Below, piece after piece: positions 51,041 to 58,460 of a stretch of 64,000 nucleotides of DNA (positions are counted from its first letter, which is position 1; every line of letters starts with the position of its first letter). The translations under genes were made by a program, and so were the position numbers. The stretch lies in assembly GCA_023436585.1 (NCBI GenBank), contig JAEZIN010000003.1, positions 77,290-141,289 of the forward strand. Reading direction: 5' to 3'. The notes below the pieces were generated by a model, which was not told the DNA's origin, made no database searches, and saw nothing but the letters and a program-made list of their open reading frames with translations. The stretch is from Bacillota bacterium (GTDB taxonomy: Bacteria > Bacillota > Clostridia > Christensenellales > Aristaeellaceae).

Positions 51041-51952
51041 TTACGGTTCTGCCACAACATACGGCGCGGGATCATTGTCCAGCACAGCCCTTGTCTTCAT
51101 ATCCACGATGCCTGTGGGAGAAATTCCATAGGCCTTTTGCAGCTTTTGCACGGCCGCTTTCAAGTCCTTTGTGAACTGGCCGGCCCGGCCTTCCTCCTGC
51201 TGGTAGTATCCCAATTCGGCAAGGCTTTTTTGCAAATCCACCACATCGTCATTTTGATTGTACAGCCGAAGGTTGGAATAAGCCCGCTTCACAGGCGTGC
51301 CAAAGCCGTAGATCCCTTTATAGGTAAGCGGATAAACGGCCCGCTGCACCCGGTCGGGGTTGTTCCCCTCGATCACGTGAATCTGTATGTTCCCTTTTGC
51401 ATCGCGGCTGACGCCTTCCACCAGGGCCACATGGTCGGTGCCCTGCTTGCGGCTGTAATAGTAAAACCAGATATAATCCCCGGGATGGGGGATGTATTCG
51501 TTTGCTTTCAGATAATGGTCGCTGCCGAAAATCCATTGCTTCTCCCTGGTGGGAAGCTGCCCGGTATCCGATATAAAGCGGCCCTTTCCCATAAAGAAGG
51601 GGGCGCCATCCTTGGAGCCGCCGTACATGGGATACAGGTTGCCCAACAGCTCCGTGCCGTAACGCTTGTCCACCTGGTCCACGCACCAGGTGATGAATTC
51701 GGCGCACCAGGCCACCCTTCCGCCGCTGTACCAGGTGCCGTACTTGCTTTCGTCCGGCAGGGGGCCCTCCACATAACCGATCTCTTCCTGGGCCACCTTC
51801 AATAACAGCTGCTCAGGGGGAGCGTCAGCCTCAAGTCCGGACAGATCGGGGGGCGTCCAGCCGGCGGTGGATACGATCTCCTCCGCCAGGCCGGGCGCCG
51901 CCCCGAAAATGAGCAAAGACACCAAAAGCAATACCAGGTTTTTCTTGACCAT
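51041..51952 (-). CDS. Secreted CHAP-domain peptidase with peptidoglycan-binding domain
   Basis: 303 residues. Signal peptide KKNLVLLLVSLLIFGAAPGLAEE. A CHAP-like amidase/endopeptidase domain (about 45-215) has Cys in VAWCAEFITWC and His in TDHVALVEGV. The C-terminal PG_binding_1 domain (about 230-295) shows VVDLQKSLAELGYY and AAVQKLQKAYGI. It likely cuts stem peptides or cross-links during wall turnover. It ends 41 bp before the serS promoter, and a GGAAGGGTCG site precedes the ATG. Confidence 0.85.
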   Translation of the reverse strand: MVKKNLVLLLVSLLIFGAAPGLAEEIVSTAGWTPPDLSGLEADAPPEQLLLKVAQEEIGYVEGPLPDESKYGTWYSGGRVAWCAEFITWCVDQVDKRYGTELLGNLYPMYGGSKDGAPFFMGKGRFISDTGQLPTREKQWIFGSDHYLKANEYIPHPGDYIWFYYYSRKQGTDHVALVEGVSRDAKGNIQIHVIEGNNPDRVQRAVYPLTYKGIYGFGTPVKRAYSNLRLYNQNDDVVDLQKSLAELGYYQQEEGRAGQFTKDLKAAVQKLQKAYGISPTGIVDMKTRAVLDNDPAPYVVAEP

Positions 51953-52043
51953 GGCCGCGACCCTTCCAATTTTTTCTTTTCACACAGCACCATTGTAACA
52001 GCGGCCAAATGCACCGTCAAGGAGCGCAGCACGTAAAACTTGT

Positions 52044-52922
52044 TCAGTCCGGAATATCAATGCCGTAGATTGCCTCGGCCATATGCTCCATGGCGAAAAG
52101 GACCCTTGGCGTGGGGCGGCTGGCCATGTCGGGATCAATGATAAAAACACGGCCTTCCTTCACGGCGGGCAGGTCCTTGTAGCCTTCCTGCACGTAAATT
52201 TCAGCGGCACGGGTTGCATCCGCCCCCAGGAGGATCACCTGCGGCTCCTTGGCCACAATCTCCTCCAGGCTGTACATGGGCCAGGCAACGGGGGAATCGG
52301 ATGTAACGGGCGAAGCCCCTATCTTTTCAAGAATCTCATAGATGAAGCTGCCGGGGCCTACGGTATAGTCACCCCAGTCGCCAAAGCTGACGGCATAATA
52401 CACGGTGGATGGCGTCTTTCCGGCCACTGCGTCCAAAATGGCCTTTTCCCTTTGCGCCATATCGTTCAGCAGCGGCTCGGGATCGGCTCCCGCCGCTGAC
52501 GCGATCAGGCGGATGCTGTCGGGGATGTCCGCGTATGTATCGGCCTCCGCCGCAAGTACCGTAAGCCCCAATCCTGTTAGCTGCGCAATGGCGTCGGCCT
52601 GCAGCTTGTTGCCCGCCAGGACCAGGTCGGGATTTAACGAAATAATCATTTCCACATTGGGGCCGGCGTAGTCGCCGCATTTGGCTTCGATGGCGGCCGC
52701 CTCCGCCGGATAGTTGGAATAGGCGTCCACACCCACCACCTTATCGCCAAGGCCCAGGGCAAACAATATTTCCGTGTTGCTGGGGGTAAGGGATACGATG
52801 CGCTGGGCGGACGCCACATCGACCTCCCTTCCCATCAGGTCGGTGACGGTTGCTGCCAGGGCAGAAACGCAAAGGGACGTAAGCAGGGCGAGGATGACCA
52901 GGAACCTAAGTGTCTTTTTCAT
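52044..52922 (-). CDS. btuF: BtuF-like ABC transporter substrate-binding protein
   Basis: 292 residues from the ATG at 52922 (GAGGAGG site). Signal peptide ends at SALAAT with no lipobox Cys. The mature protein has the long-helix backbone type III fold: GREVDVASAQRIVSLTPSNTEILFALGLGDKVVGVD and NVEMIISLNPDLVLAG. The leader is a cobalamin riboswitch, which argues for corrinoid binding. No BtuC or BtuD gene is nearby; the ZnuB/ZnuC pair at 54434 belongs to a different permease class. It is thus an orphan gene, sharing a membrane complex encoded elsewhere. Confidence 0.88.
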   Translation of the reverse strand: MKKTLRFLVILALLTSLCVSALAATVTDLMGREVDVASAQRIVSLTPSNTEILFALGLGDKVVGVDAYSNYPAEAAAIEAKCGDYAGPNVEMIISLNPDLVLAGNKLQADAIAQLTGLGLTVLAAEADTYADIPDSIRLIASAAGADPEPLLNDMAQREKAILDAVAGKTPSTVYYAVSFGDWGDYTVGPGSFIYEILEKIGASPVTSDSPVAWPMYSLEEIVAKEPQVILLGADATRAAEIYVQEGYKDLPAVKEGRVFIIDPDMASRPTPRVLFAMEHMAEAIYGIDIPD

Positions 52923-52945
52923 GGGAAACCTCCTCTTCATTTGTC

Positions 52946-52971
52946 CTTCCAATAGTCTTCCCTATTGGAAG
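52946..52971 (-). other. 10-bp hairpin before the btuF ribosome site
   Basis: CTTCCAATAG (52946-52955) and CTATTGGAAG (52962-52971) form a perfect stem with a 6-nt loop. No T-run follows, so it is not a terminator by itself. Confidence 0.55.
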
Positions 52972-52991
52972 TCTTTAAGGTTTCCGCCGGC

Positions 52992-53079
52992 AAAAAAGGC
53001 TGCCCCGGCAGCCATGCCAAAAAAAGCACGGCTATGCCGAAACAGCCCCCTATGCCCGGCCATAGCCGGACAGCCGTGC
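52992..53079 (-). terminator. Tandem intrinsic terminators in the cobalamin leader
   Basis: In transcript order: first a stem with ends GCACGGCT/AGCCGTGC (53026-53033 with 53072-53079) and seven T (53019-53025). Then GGCTGC/GCAGCC (52998-53013) with six T (52992-52997). Both would act when cobalamin is bound. Confidence 0.8.
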
Positions 53080-53105
53080 ATCCCCCCTCCGGGGACGGCG
53101 GCGTT

Positions 53106-53278
53106 TACGCAAATACGGGCAGGTCTCCTGGCTTGGCTTCATCCGGACGCGGCGCCTTCCCGGATTGCTCCAGTGGCGTCATGCCGCATCCGTCGACCTC
53201 ACAGTAGCGGGGGCTGCAGCGGACTTAAAACCGCTTTCCCTTTTCACCCCTTGCGGGGCACCCGTACGGCGGAAGATA
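53106..53278 (-). promoter_or_regulatory. Cobalamin riboswitch
   Basis: On the minus strand the conserved elements are in order: GGTGCC, AAGGGAAAGCGG, CCCGCTACTGTGA, GCCACTGG, GGGAAGGCG, GATGAAGCC and the B12 box AGCCAGGAGACCTGCC (53119-53134). The aptamer spans about 170 nt and is followed by two terminators and btuF. Confidence 0.92.
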
Positions 53279-53333
53279 CTTTCCGTGGGAAAGTATAACA
53301 CGGAAACTTCCCCTTCACAAGCAAAGCAGAATA

Positions 53334-54119
53334 CTATGCTTTGCCCTTTTCCTTCCATTTGTTCAAAAAGAACTCATCCAGCATGCTTCTGTCCAGGAAA
53401 GGCAGCAACGGCACGATCTTGGAAAAGCCGTATTTCTCAACGCACTGGGCCGCCGCCTCCGTCAGCTTTTCCCGGCCGAGGAAAGGCGCCAGGGGCAAAA
53501 GGTCCATGACGCCGCCTTCCTTCAATATGCGGTCCGCCAGGCGGTTGATGCTTGCCTTGCCCAAAAAGGGCGCGGCCATAATGACCTTCTTGATGTCCAG
53601 GCCATCCTCCAGTACCTTCTGCACGCACACATCCACGGTATCCTGACTGAGAAAGGGCAAAAGGCCCATCAAGGATTCAAAGGACCTGTCCCTTTTTACC
53701 GCGTCCAGGGCCAGGGAATCCAGCACGCCTTCGCTTAGGAATGGGGCGGCCTTAACAAGGTCCTTCAAAGTGATATCGGCCTGGACACTCTCCCAAAGCT
53801 TTTCTGCCTGCCTGGGCTTTATAAGCGGAGCCATCTCGAAAAATTCCTCCGCCGTCAGCTTCTCCCTGACCGGTTCTTCCTTCATGATGTTTTCCACCAT
53901 CTGTGCGCCCTTCGGGCTGCCCAGCAGCTCATCGATGGATACGTTGAAAATAGCCGCCAGCTCCCCCAGCTTGGAGATGTCCGGCATAGTCTGTCCGCGT
54001 TCCCAGTTGCTCACCGCCTGAAAGCTGATGTTCAATTTGTCGGCCAGCTCCATTTGCGTCATGTTCTGCGCCTTGCGCAATGTAGATATGGTTTTGCCTA
54101 CCTTCTGCATATCAAACAT
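53334..54119 (-). CDS. XRE family regulator with six 28-29-residue helical repeats
   Basis: 261 residues. The N-terminal XRE helix-turn-helix (about 5-65) is typical: LRKAQNMTQMELADKLNISFQAVSNWERGQTMPDI. The rest is built from repeats whose proline lies at about 98, 126, 155, 184, 212 and 240, in motifs such as AAPFLS, LLPFLS and LAPFLG, spaced 28-29 residues. A superhelical repeat scaffold for protein or ligand contact is inferred. It follows the 55-residue small gene by 18 bp; GGAAGGGAG precedes the ATG. Confidence 0.85.
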   Translation of the reverse strand: MFDMQKVGKTISTLRKAQNMTQMELADKLNISFQAVSNWERGQTMPDISKLGELAAIFNVSIDELLGSPKGAQMVENIMKEEPVREKLTAEEFFEMAPLIKPRQAEKLWESVQADITLKDLVKAAPFLSEGVLDSLALDAVKRDRSFESLMGLLPFLSQDTVDVCVQKVLEDGLDIKKVIMAAPFLGKASINRLADRILKEGGVMDLLPLAPFLGREKLTEAAAQCVEKYGFSKIVPLLPFLDRSMLDEFFLNKWKEKGKA

Positions 54120-54137
54120 GTTACTTTCTCCCTTCCG

Positions 54138-54305
54138 TTACTTCATGCCGTTGCTGCGAAGCCATAGCTCCAGCGCAATTTGCGCATCCAGTATCCTCCA
54201 CGCGTTTGCTTCCAGCAAGCTTATCTGCCTGGGATATTTCCCATTTTTCAGGCGCGGGCGGGGCGGTTTGCGCCTGGTTCTTACCCACTTCATGAACCGG
54301 CCCAT
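54138..54305 (-). CDS. Small basic protein upstream of the XRE regulator
   Basis: 55 residues from the ATG at 54305, behind a strong AAGGAGGGAG site; longer readings of the frame ignore that site. The N-terminal half is very basic (WVRTRRKPPRPRLKNG), and the C-terminal half is helical (ISLLEANAWRILDAQIALELWL). Function unknown. It is 18 bp upstream of the XRE gene and probably cotranscribed with it. Confidence 0.6.
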   Translation of the reverse strand: MGRFMKWVRTRRKPPRPRLKNGKYPRQISLLEANAWRILDAQIALELWLRSNGMK

Positions 54306-54433
54306 GCTTTCTCCCTCCTTTTTGGCAAGGGGAAAGGCCGCACTCTCCCCATGGCCAACAGCATAAGGAAGGCGCGGTGAAAAGGCCAGCAAGCCGCAGT
54401 TGAGTTTCTTACTCAAGCGGCAGTTGAATTTTG

Positions 54434-55291
54434 TTATTTCCGTTTATCCATTTGCCTGCGAAGAAAGAAAACCAAAAGGCTCACACCGTAAAAGACAGCG
54501 GCGCACAGCACGATGGCCGCGCCGGCGGAAGTATTCCAATAATAGGCCAATATGAGGCCTGCGACGCCGCTCACTACGGCAATCAGAACACTCAAAGCCG
54601 CGTGGCTCCTGGCGCTGCGAGCCAGGTTCCGCCCGGCGGCGGCAGGGAGAATCAATAGCGCGTTGATCAGCAGCACCCCCACCCAGCGGATGGAAAGCAT
54701 CACGGCCACGGCCACCAGAATCACAAAGCAGTATTCCACAAGGCGTGTGCGCATGCCCCTGCTTTTGGCCAGGGACGCGTTGATGCTGGTGAGCAGCAGC
54801 TGGTTATAGATCAGCATCCAGGCTCCTATGCCCGCAATAAGCGCCAGCAGCAGCCACAAAAGGTCCTGGGGGGCAACTGCCAGAACGTCTCCGATCAATA
54901 GGGAGGAGTATTTGGCAAACCCGCCCCCCCGGGAAAGAATCACAAGCCCCAGGGCTATGCTGGTGCTGGAAAACACGCTGATGATGGTATCCACGGAGGT
55001 CGTACCCGTTTGCTTGATGCGGCTGATGAGCAGTGCCCAGACGATGCCGAACACCAGCATGGCCAGAAGGTCGCTGTGCAGGCCCAGCACAATGCCAAGG
55101 CCGATGCCGGTTAACGCGCTGTGGCCCAGCGCGTCGGAAAAAAAAGCCATGCGCTGGTTGACCGCCATGGTGCCCATCAGCCCCAAAAGAGGCGTCAGCA
55201 GCAATATGGCCAGCAGCGCGTTTTTCATGAACTGAAAGGACAGGAAGTCAAAAGGCAGCAGTACGTCCATCACACTGTATACGGTGCTCAT
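54434..55291 (-). CDS. Zinc/manganese-type ABC transporter permease
   Basis: 285 residues, about eight or nine membrane helices. MKNALLAILLLTPLLGLMGTMAV, FFSDALGHSALTGIGLG and VGVLLINALLILPAAAGRNLARS are characteristic of the ABC-3 (ZnuB/MntB) family. It imports Zn2+, Mn2+ or Fe2+. Its start overlaps the ATPase stop (ATGA). No metal-binding lipoprotein gene is in the operon. Confidence 0.92.
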   Translation of the reverse strand: MSTVYSVMDVLLPFDFLSFQFMKNALLAILLLTPLLGLMGTMAVNQRMAFFSDALGHSALTGIGLGIVLGLHSDLLAMLVFGIVWALLISRIKQTGTTSVDTIISVFSSTSIALGLVILSRGGGFAKYSSLLIGDVLAVAPQDLLWLLLALIAGIGAWMLIYNQLLLTSINASLAKSRGMRTRLVEYCFVILVAVAVMLSIRWVGVLLINALLILPAAAGRNLARSARSHAALSVLIAVVSGVAGLILAYYWNTSAGAAIVLCAAVFYGVSLLVFFLRRQMDKRK

Positions 55292-56058
55292 GCTTTCACC
55301 TCCGCATCCAGCTGCGCCTTGGTGCGGGGCGTTTGGAACGCTTTTTCAAACTCGGGGGAGGAGAATACCTCCTGGGGGCTTCCCGCGCAAAGCACCTGCC
55401 TGTCCAAAAGCACCACGTAATCGGCGTATTTTTCCACCAGGGACAGGTCATGGCTCACCAGCAGGATGGCCATATGGTGCTGCGCCCGAAGCCCCAATAC
55501 GGTGTTCAAAAACAGTGCCAGGCCATTTTGATCCACGCCGGACACAGGCTCATCCAGCACCAGCAGGTCGGGGGCCGGCGTCAATGCCAGCGCCAGCAGC
55601 ACCCTTTGCAGCTCCCCGCCGGATAATTTGCCCAACGGCGATAAAAGCAGTTCCTCCGCCCTCACAGCCTCCAAAGACTTTTTCACCATCTCCCTGGTTT
55701 TATGGGAGACGCCAAGCCACACCGGCCGGCGTGTAAGCGCGCAGGCCATAAAATCCAGCACGGTGGCCGGCATTTCCTTGTCAAAATCCAGGTGCTGCGG
55801 CACATAGCCCGTGCGCAAGTGGGGGATATCCCGGCCATGATGGTCCTCATGACGGATACGGCCCGTAAAGGGAATCTCCCGCATCAGCGCCTTCAGCAGC
55901 GTCGTTTTCCCGGCCCCATTCTGGCCGATGAGCGCGGTTAACTGCCCGCAGTGGATATGCATCGTCACCTGGTTTAATATCGCCTGCCTGTCCCGGACGA
56001 CGCCTACATTCTCCAGCGCGATGTGGCACAGGCCGCAGCTTTGTTCATGCCGGTCCAT
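55288..56058 (-). CDS. Zinc/manganese-type ABC transporter ATP-binding protein
   Basis: 256 residues. Walker A IGQNGAGKTTLLKAL, Q-loop GYVPQHLDF, signature LSGGELQRVLLAL, Walker B LLVLDEP and the His switch LVSHDL. Closest by pattern to ZnuC/MntB ATPases. It pairs with the downstream permease. His- and Cys-bearing N-terminus (CGLCHIAL) is a small oddity that could sense metal. It starts 12 bp after the stop of the phosphoesterase. Confidence 0.93.
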   Translation of the reverse strand: MDRHEQSCGLCHIALENVGVVRDRQAILNQVTMHIHCGQLTALIGQNGAGKTTLLKALMREIPFTGRIRHEDHHGRDIPHLRTGYVPQHLDFDKEMPATVLDFMACALTRRPVWLGVSHKTREMVKKSLEAVRAEELLLSPLGKLSGGELQRVLLALALTPAPDLLVLDEPVSGVDQNGLALFLNTVLGLRAQHHMAILLVSHDLSLVEKYADYVVLLDRQVLCAGSPQEVFSSPEFEKAFQTPRTKAQLDAEVKA

Positions 56059-56070
56059 GGTCTCTCCTTT

Positions 56071-56769
56071 TTACCGCGAGTAAACGCCGGTGCGTATCTC
56101 TTTTATGTAGGATTCCCTGAAAGGCAGATCCGGGTCGTTTTCCGCATCCCTGACGGCCGCCTCCAGGTCATACGGCACGGAAACGAGATTGATGTCCAAT
56201 GGCCCGGGCGTTTTTCCAGGCCGCCCCTGCAATATGGCGTAACAGGCGCGGTTGACGCCGATGCCATTGCCCACGCTGCCCGTATTGAACAAGAAGCCCT
56301 TATTTACCGTACGGTGAAACGCTCGGTGGCAGTCGGAATACCCCACCACCTGGAATGCTTCCCCGTCCTTTTCAAACAGCGCCTCCAGCTTTTCCCGCTC
56401 CGCCTGCACAAAAAGCAACTCCTCCATAATGGGGCGGCCATGGATCAGGCGGATATGCAGCCCGCTCATATAAAAGTGGTACTCCAGCGGCAGGCTTTTC
56501 AGCCTTTCCATCCGTTCTTGGCCCAGCAGGTTCCAGTAATAGCCGTCGGCGGGAAAATGCCTTTGCGAGATGCCTATATCCCAATTCCCAGCCAGTATGA
56601 CCTGGCAGCGGGAAAATGCCCAGTCCATGGTGGCGGCGGAGGATGGCCCCTTGCCCACCATATCGCCCAGGCAATATACATTTTGTATCTTTCTTGCTTT
56701 CAAATCCCGCTCCACCGCCATGGTGGCGGGAAGGTTGCCGTGCAGGTCGGCCACCAGGGCTATGCGCAT
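56071..56769 (-). CDS. Calcineurin-like metallophosphoesterase
   Basis: 232 residues from the ATG at 56769 (CAGGAGGG site). ADLHGNLPA gives the Asp and His of motif I, LGDMVGKGP the metal-bridging Asp, and AGNWD the Asn. The usual C-terminal GHTH site reads GYSDCHRAF, so one His is altered. It resembles small YfcE or diadenosine-tetraphosphatase-like enzymes with unknown substrate. It precedes the ATPase gene by 12 bp, so it is first in the metal-transport operon. Confidence 0.85.
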   Translation of the reverse strand: MRIALVADLHGNLPATMAVERDLKARKIQNVYCLGDMVGKGPSSAATMDWAFSRCQVILAGNWDIGISQRHFPADGYYWNLLGQERMERLKSLPLEYHFYMSGLHIRLIHGRPIMEELLFVQAEREKLEALFEKDGEAFQVVGYSDCHRAFHRTVNKGFLFNTGSVGNGIGVNRACYAILQGRPGKTPGPLDINLVSVPYDLEAAVRDAENDPDLPFRESYIKEIRTGVYSR

Positions 56770-56842
56770 TTTTCCCTCCTGATCTTCTTTCCAAACAGTA
56801 TACCATGTTTTTGGACAGGCGCATACTTGAGCGGCACGAAGG

Positions 56843-56871
56843 TTGTGGAATTTTCTTGCCCATGGTATACT
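56843..56871 (+). promoter_or_regulatory. Promoter of the HAD-IB gene
   Basis: -35 TTGTGG (56843-56848), 17 bp spacer, -10 TATACT (56866-56871). Confidence 0.6.
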
Positions 56872-56909
56872 TTTTTGTATGATTTCCATGCTTCCAGGGG
56901 GGGCTTTCC

Positions 56910-57572
56910 ATGATCCGTCAGGGCTTTGCGCTGTTTGACCTGGATGGGACTGTCGTAAGGGGCGATTCCATCCTACCCATGATCCGGTATGCCGTCAAAA
57001 CGAAATTTGCGAAAAAATCGCATCTGCCCAAAGTCATGGCAGCCTTTTTGGGTTACTCCCTGAAGCTTGTAAGCGACACCAAGGCCAAGGAGATGGCTAT
57101 TTCCTTCCTCCGCGGGAAAACAAGGGACCAGGTCAGGGATTTCGCCGAAGCCTTTTTCCGGGATGTTCTTATAAAGCGCGTTTTCCCCGGGGCCAGGGAA
57201 GAGATGCAGGCACGCCGGGAGGAAGGCCTTCGCATCCTTGTGGTCACCGCCTCCCCGGACTTTTACCTGCAGCCCCTTATGAAGGAACTAACTTTGGACG
57301 GCATCATCGGCACCAGGGCCGATGTGACAAGCGACGGCATCTATACGGGCCGCATTGCAGGGCTCAACTGCCGAAACGTGGAAAAGCCCCTGCGCATTGC
57401 GGAATACCTGGCGGCGCGGGGGTATGAGTTGGATACGGATACTTCCTACGGGTACGGCGACTCCGGCCACGACTGGCCCATGATGTCGCTGACAAAGCAT
57501 CCCGTGGCTGTCAACCCCAAAAAGGCGCTGCTTGCGCGCTGCGGGGACGCAAGGCGTGTTCTGTGGAAATGA
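56910..57572 (+). CDS. HAD-IB family phosphatase (SerB-like)
   Basis: 220 residues. Motif I LFDLDGTVV, motif II VVTASPDFYLQPLM, Lys in RNVEKPLRIA and motif IV GYGDSGHDWPMM fit subfamily IB, which includes phosphoserine phosphatase and CicA/GPAT-type phosphatases. The helical cap spans about 20-90. Substrate not determined. AGGGGGGG precedes the ATG. The preceding gene is divergent. Confidence 0.87.
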   Translation: MIRQGFALFDLDGTVVRGDSILPMIRYAVKTKFAKKSHLPKVMAAFLGYSLKLVSDTKAKEMAISFLRGKTRDQVRDFAEAFFRDVLIKRVFPGAREEMQARREEGLRILVVTASPDFYLQPLMKELTLDGIIGTRADVTSDGIYTGRIAGLNCRNVEKPLRIAEYLAARGYELDTDTSYGYGDSGHDWPMMSLTKHPVAVNPKKALLARCGDARRVLWK

Positions 57573-57639
57573 TGCTCCGGAAAAGGGCCTGTACTTATGT
57601 CTTGTTAAATAATTAACTTATCAAAGCATACGGAAATCA

Positions 57640-57669
57640 TTGACATTTTCGGGATTGAACCGATATACT
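57640..57669 (+). promoter_or_regulatory. Promoter of the B116-like gene
   Basis: -35 TTGACA (57640-57645), 18 bp spacer, -10 TATACT (57664-57669). A 100-bp leader follows in which I see no stable element. Confidence 0.68.
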
Positions 57670-57772
57670 GGTCATAGAAAAACAGGAAAAGAACAATTCT
57701 CTCAAGGCGGCGAACCCAGCTCCGCTGTTTTCGTATTCCCGCTTTCAGAGAACAAGGAAAGGAAGGCTGCCT

Positions 57773-58156
57773 ATGGAAAGCAACCACTCCCGTCCGCTTT
57801 TACTCCTGGATAACTCCAGCATGACCAACATACTGGGCGAAGGGGAATTTTCCTGCCGCAACATGACGTTCGACGAAACAAGGGCCATACTGGAGATGTT
57901 TGAGGAAAACGAAGTTCGCAAGGGCTTCATCAACACCCACATCGAGCACATCATCTTCGGGTATCTTGGCATCGCGCAGCACAACTACCGCTTTGAGGAA
58001 GTGCACCATATGGCGGTAGGGCAGGAGGCGCTGGTGTTCAAGCTCTACGTCACCGAGTCGGAAACCCAGCCCATCCTCCGCTCGGAGGACGGCGTCGAAG
58101 CAAAAAAGATTCAAAATGTATACGTGTACTGCCAATACATCACAAGGGTCAAATAG
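57773..58156 (+). CDS. STIV B116-like (DUF1874) domain protein
   Basis: 127 residues with AAAGGAAGG before the ATG. The pattern LLLDNSSMTNILGEGEFSCRNMTFDETRAIL, then FINTHIEHIIFGYLGI and HHMAVGQEALVFKLYVTE, follows the STIV B116-like family (PF08960), first seen in an archaeal virus and later in bacterial genomes and mobile elements. Similarity is recalled from family pattern and should be checked. The expected fold is a small dimer that may bind nucleic acid. It is alone, with its own promoter. Confidence 0.65.
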   Translation: MESNHSRPLLLLDNSSMTNILGEGEFSCRNMTFDETRAILEMFEENEVRKGFINTHIEHIIFGYLGIAQHNYRFEEVHHMAVGQEALVFKLYVTESETQPILRSEDGVEAKKIQNVYVYCQYITRVK

Positions 58157-58180
58157 CGGCAGGATGACAGCTTTTCCCCC

Positions 58181-58208
58181 TTTACAAAACCGGCCTTTGT
58201 GATATACT
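58181..58208 (+). promoter_or_regulatory. leuS promoter
   Basis: -35 TTTACA (58181-58186), 16 bp spacer, -10 TATACT (58203-58208). Confidence 0.7.
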
Positions 58209-58214
58209 GGAAGG

Positions 58215-58437
58215 CAAATTCGGCAATGATGGAGAACGCTTTCCCCAAGCGCAAGAGAGCCGTCCGGCTGGTGAAAGGGCGGATGCTAAGGGATAAGCCG
58301 CTCGCTCCGGAGCCTCCTTACGGCGGGCTGCGCCCGATACAGCGCTTCAAGCGGCCGGATGGCGACATCCCGGCAAACAAAGTGGTACCGCGGAACAATG
58401 CGTTTCGTCTTTGTAAAAAGGCGGAGCGCTTTTTTTG
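58215..58437 (+). promoter_or_regulatory. T-box riboswitch of leuS, with terminator
   Basis: Stem I with AGAGAGCCGTCCGGCTGGTG (58254-58273), specifier CTC (58301-58303), a leucine codon, just before GCTCCGGAGCC; T-box AAAGTGGTACCGCGGAA (58379-58395); and a terminator stem GCGTTTCGTCTTT/AAAGGCGGAGCGC followed by TTTTTTT (58400-58436). Uncharged tRNA-Leu should promote readthrough into leuS. Confidence 0.92.
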
Positions 58438-58460
58438 CGGAAGAAGGAGGAGCACTTTTT

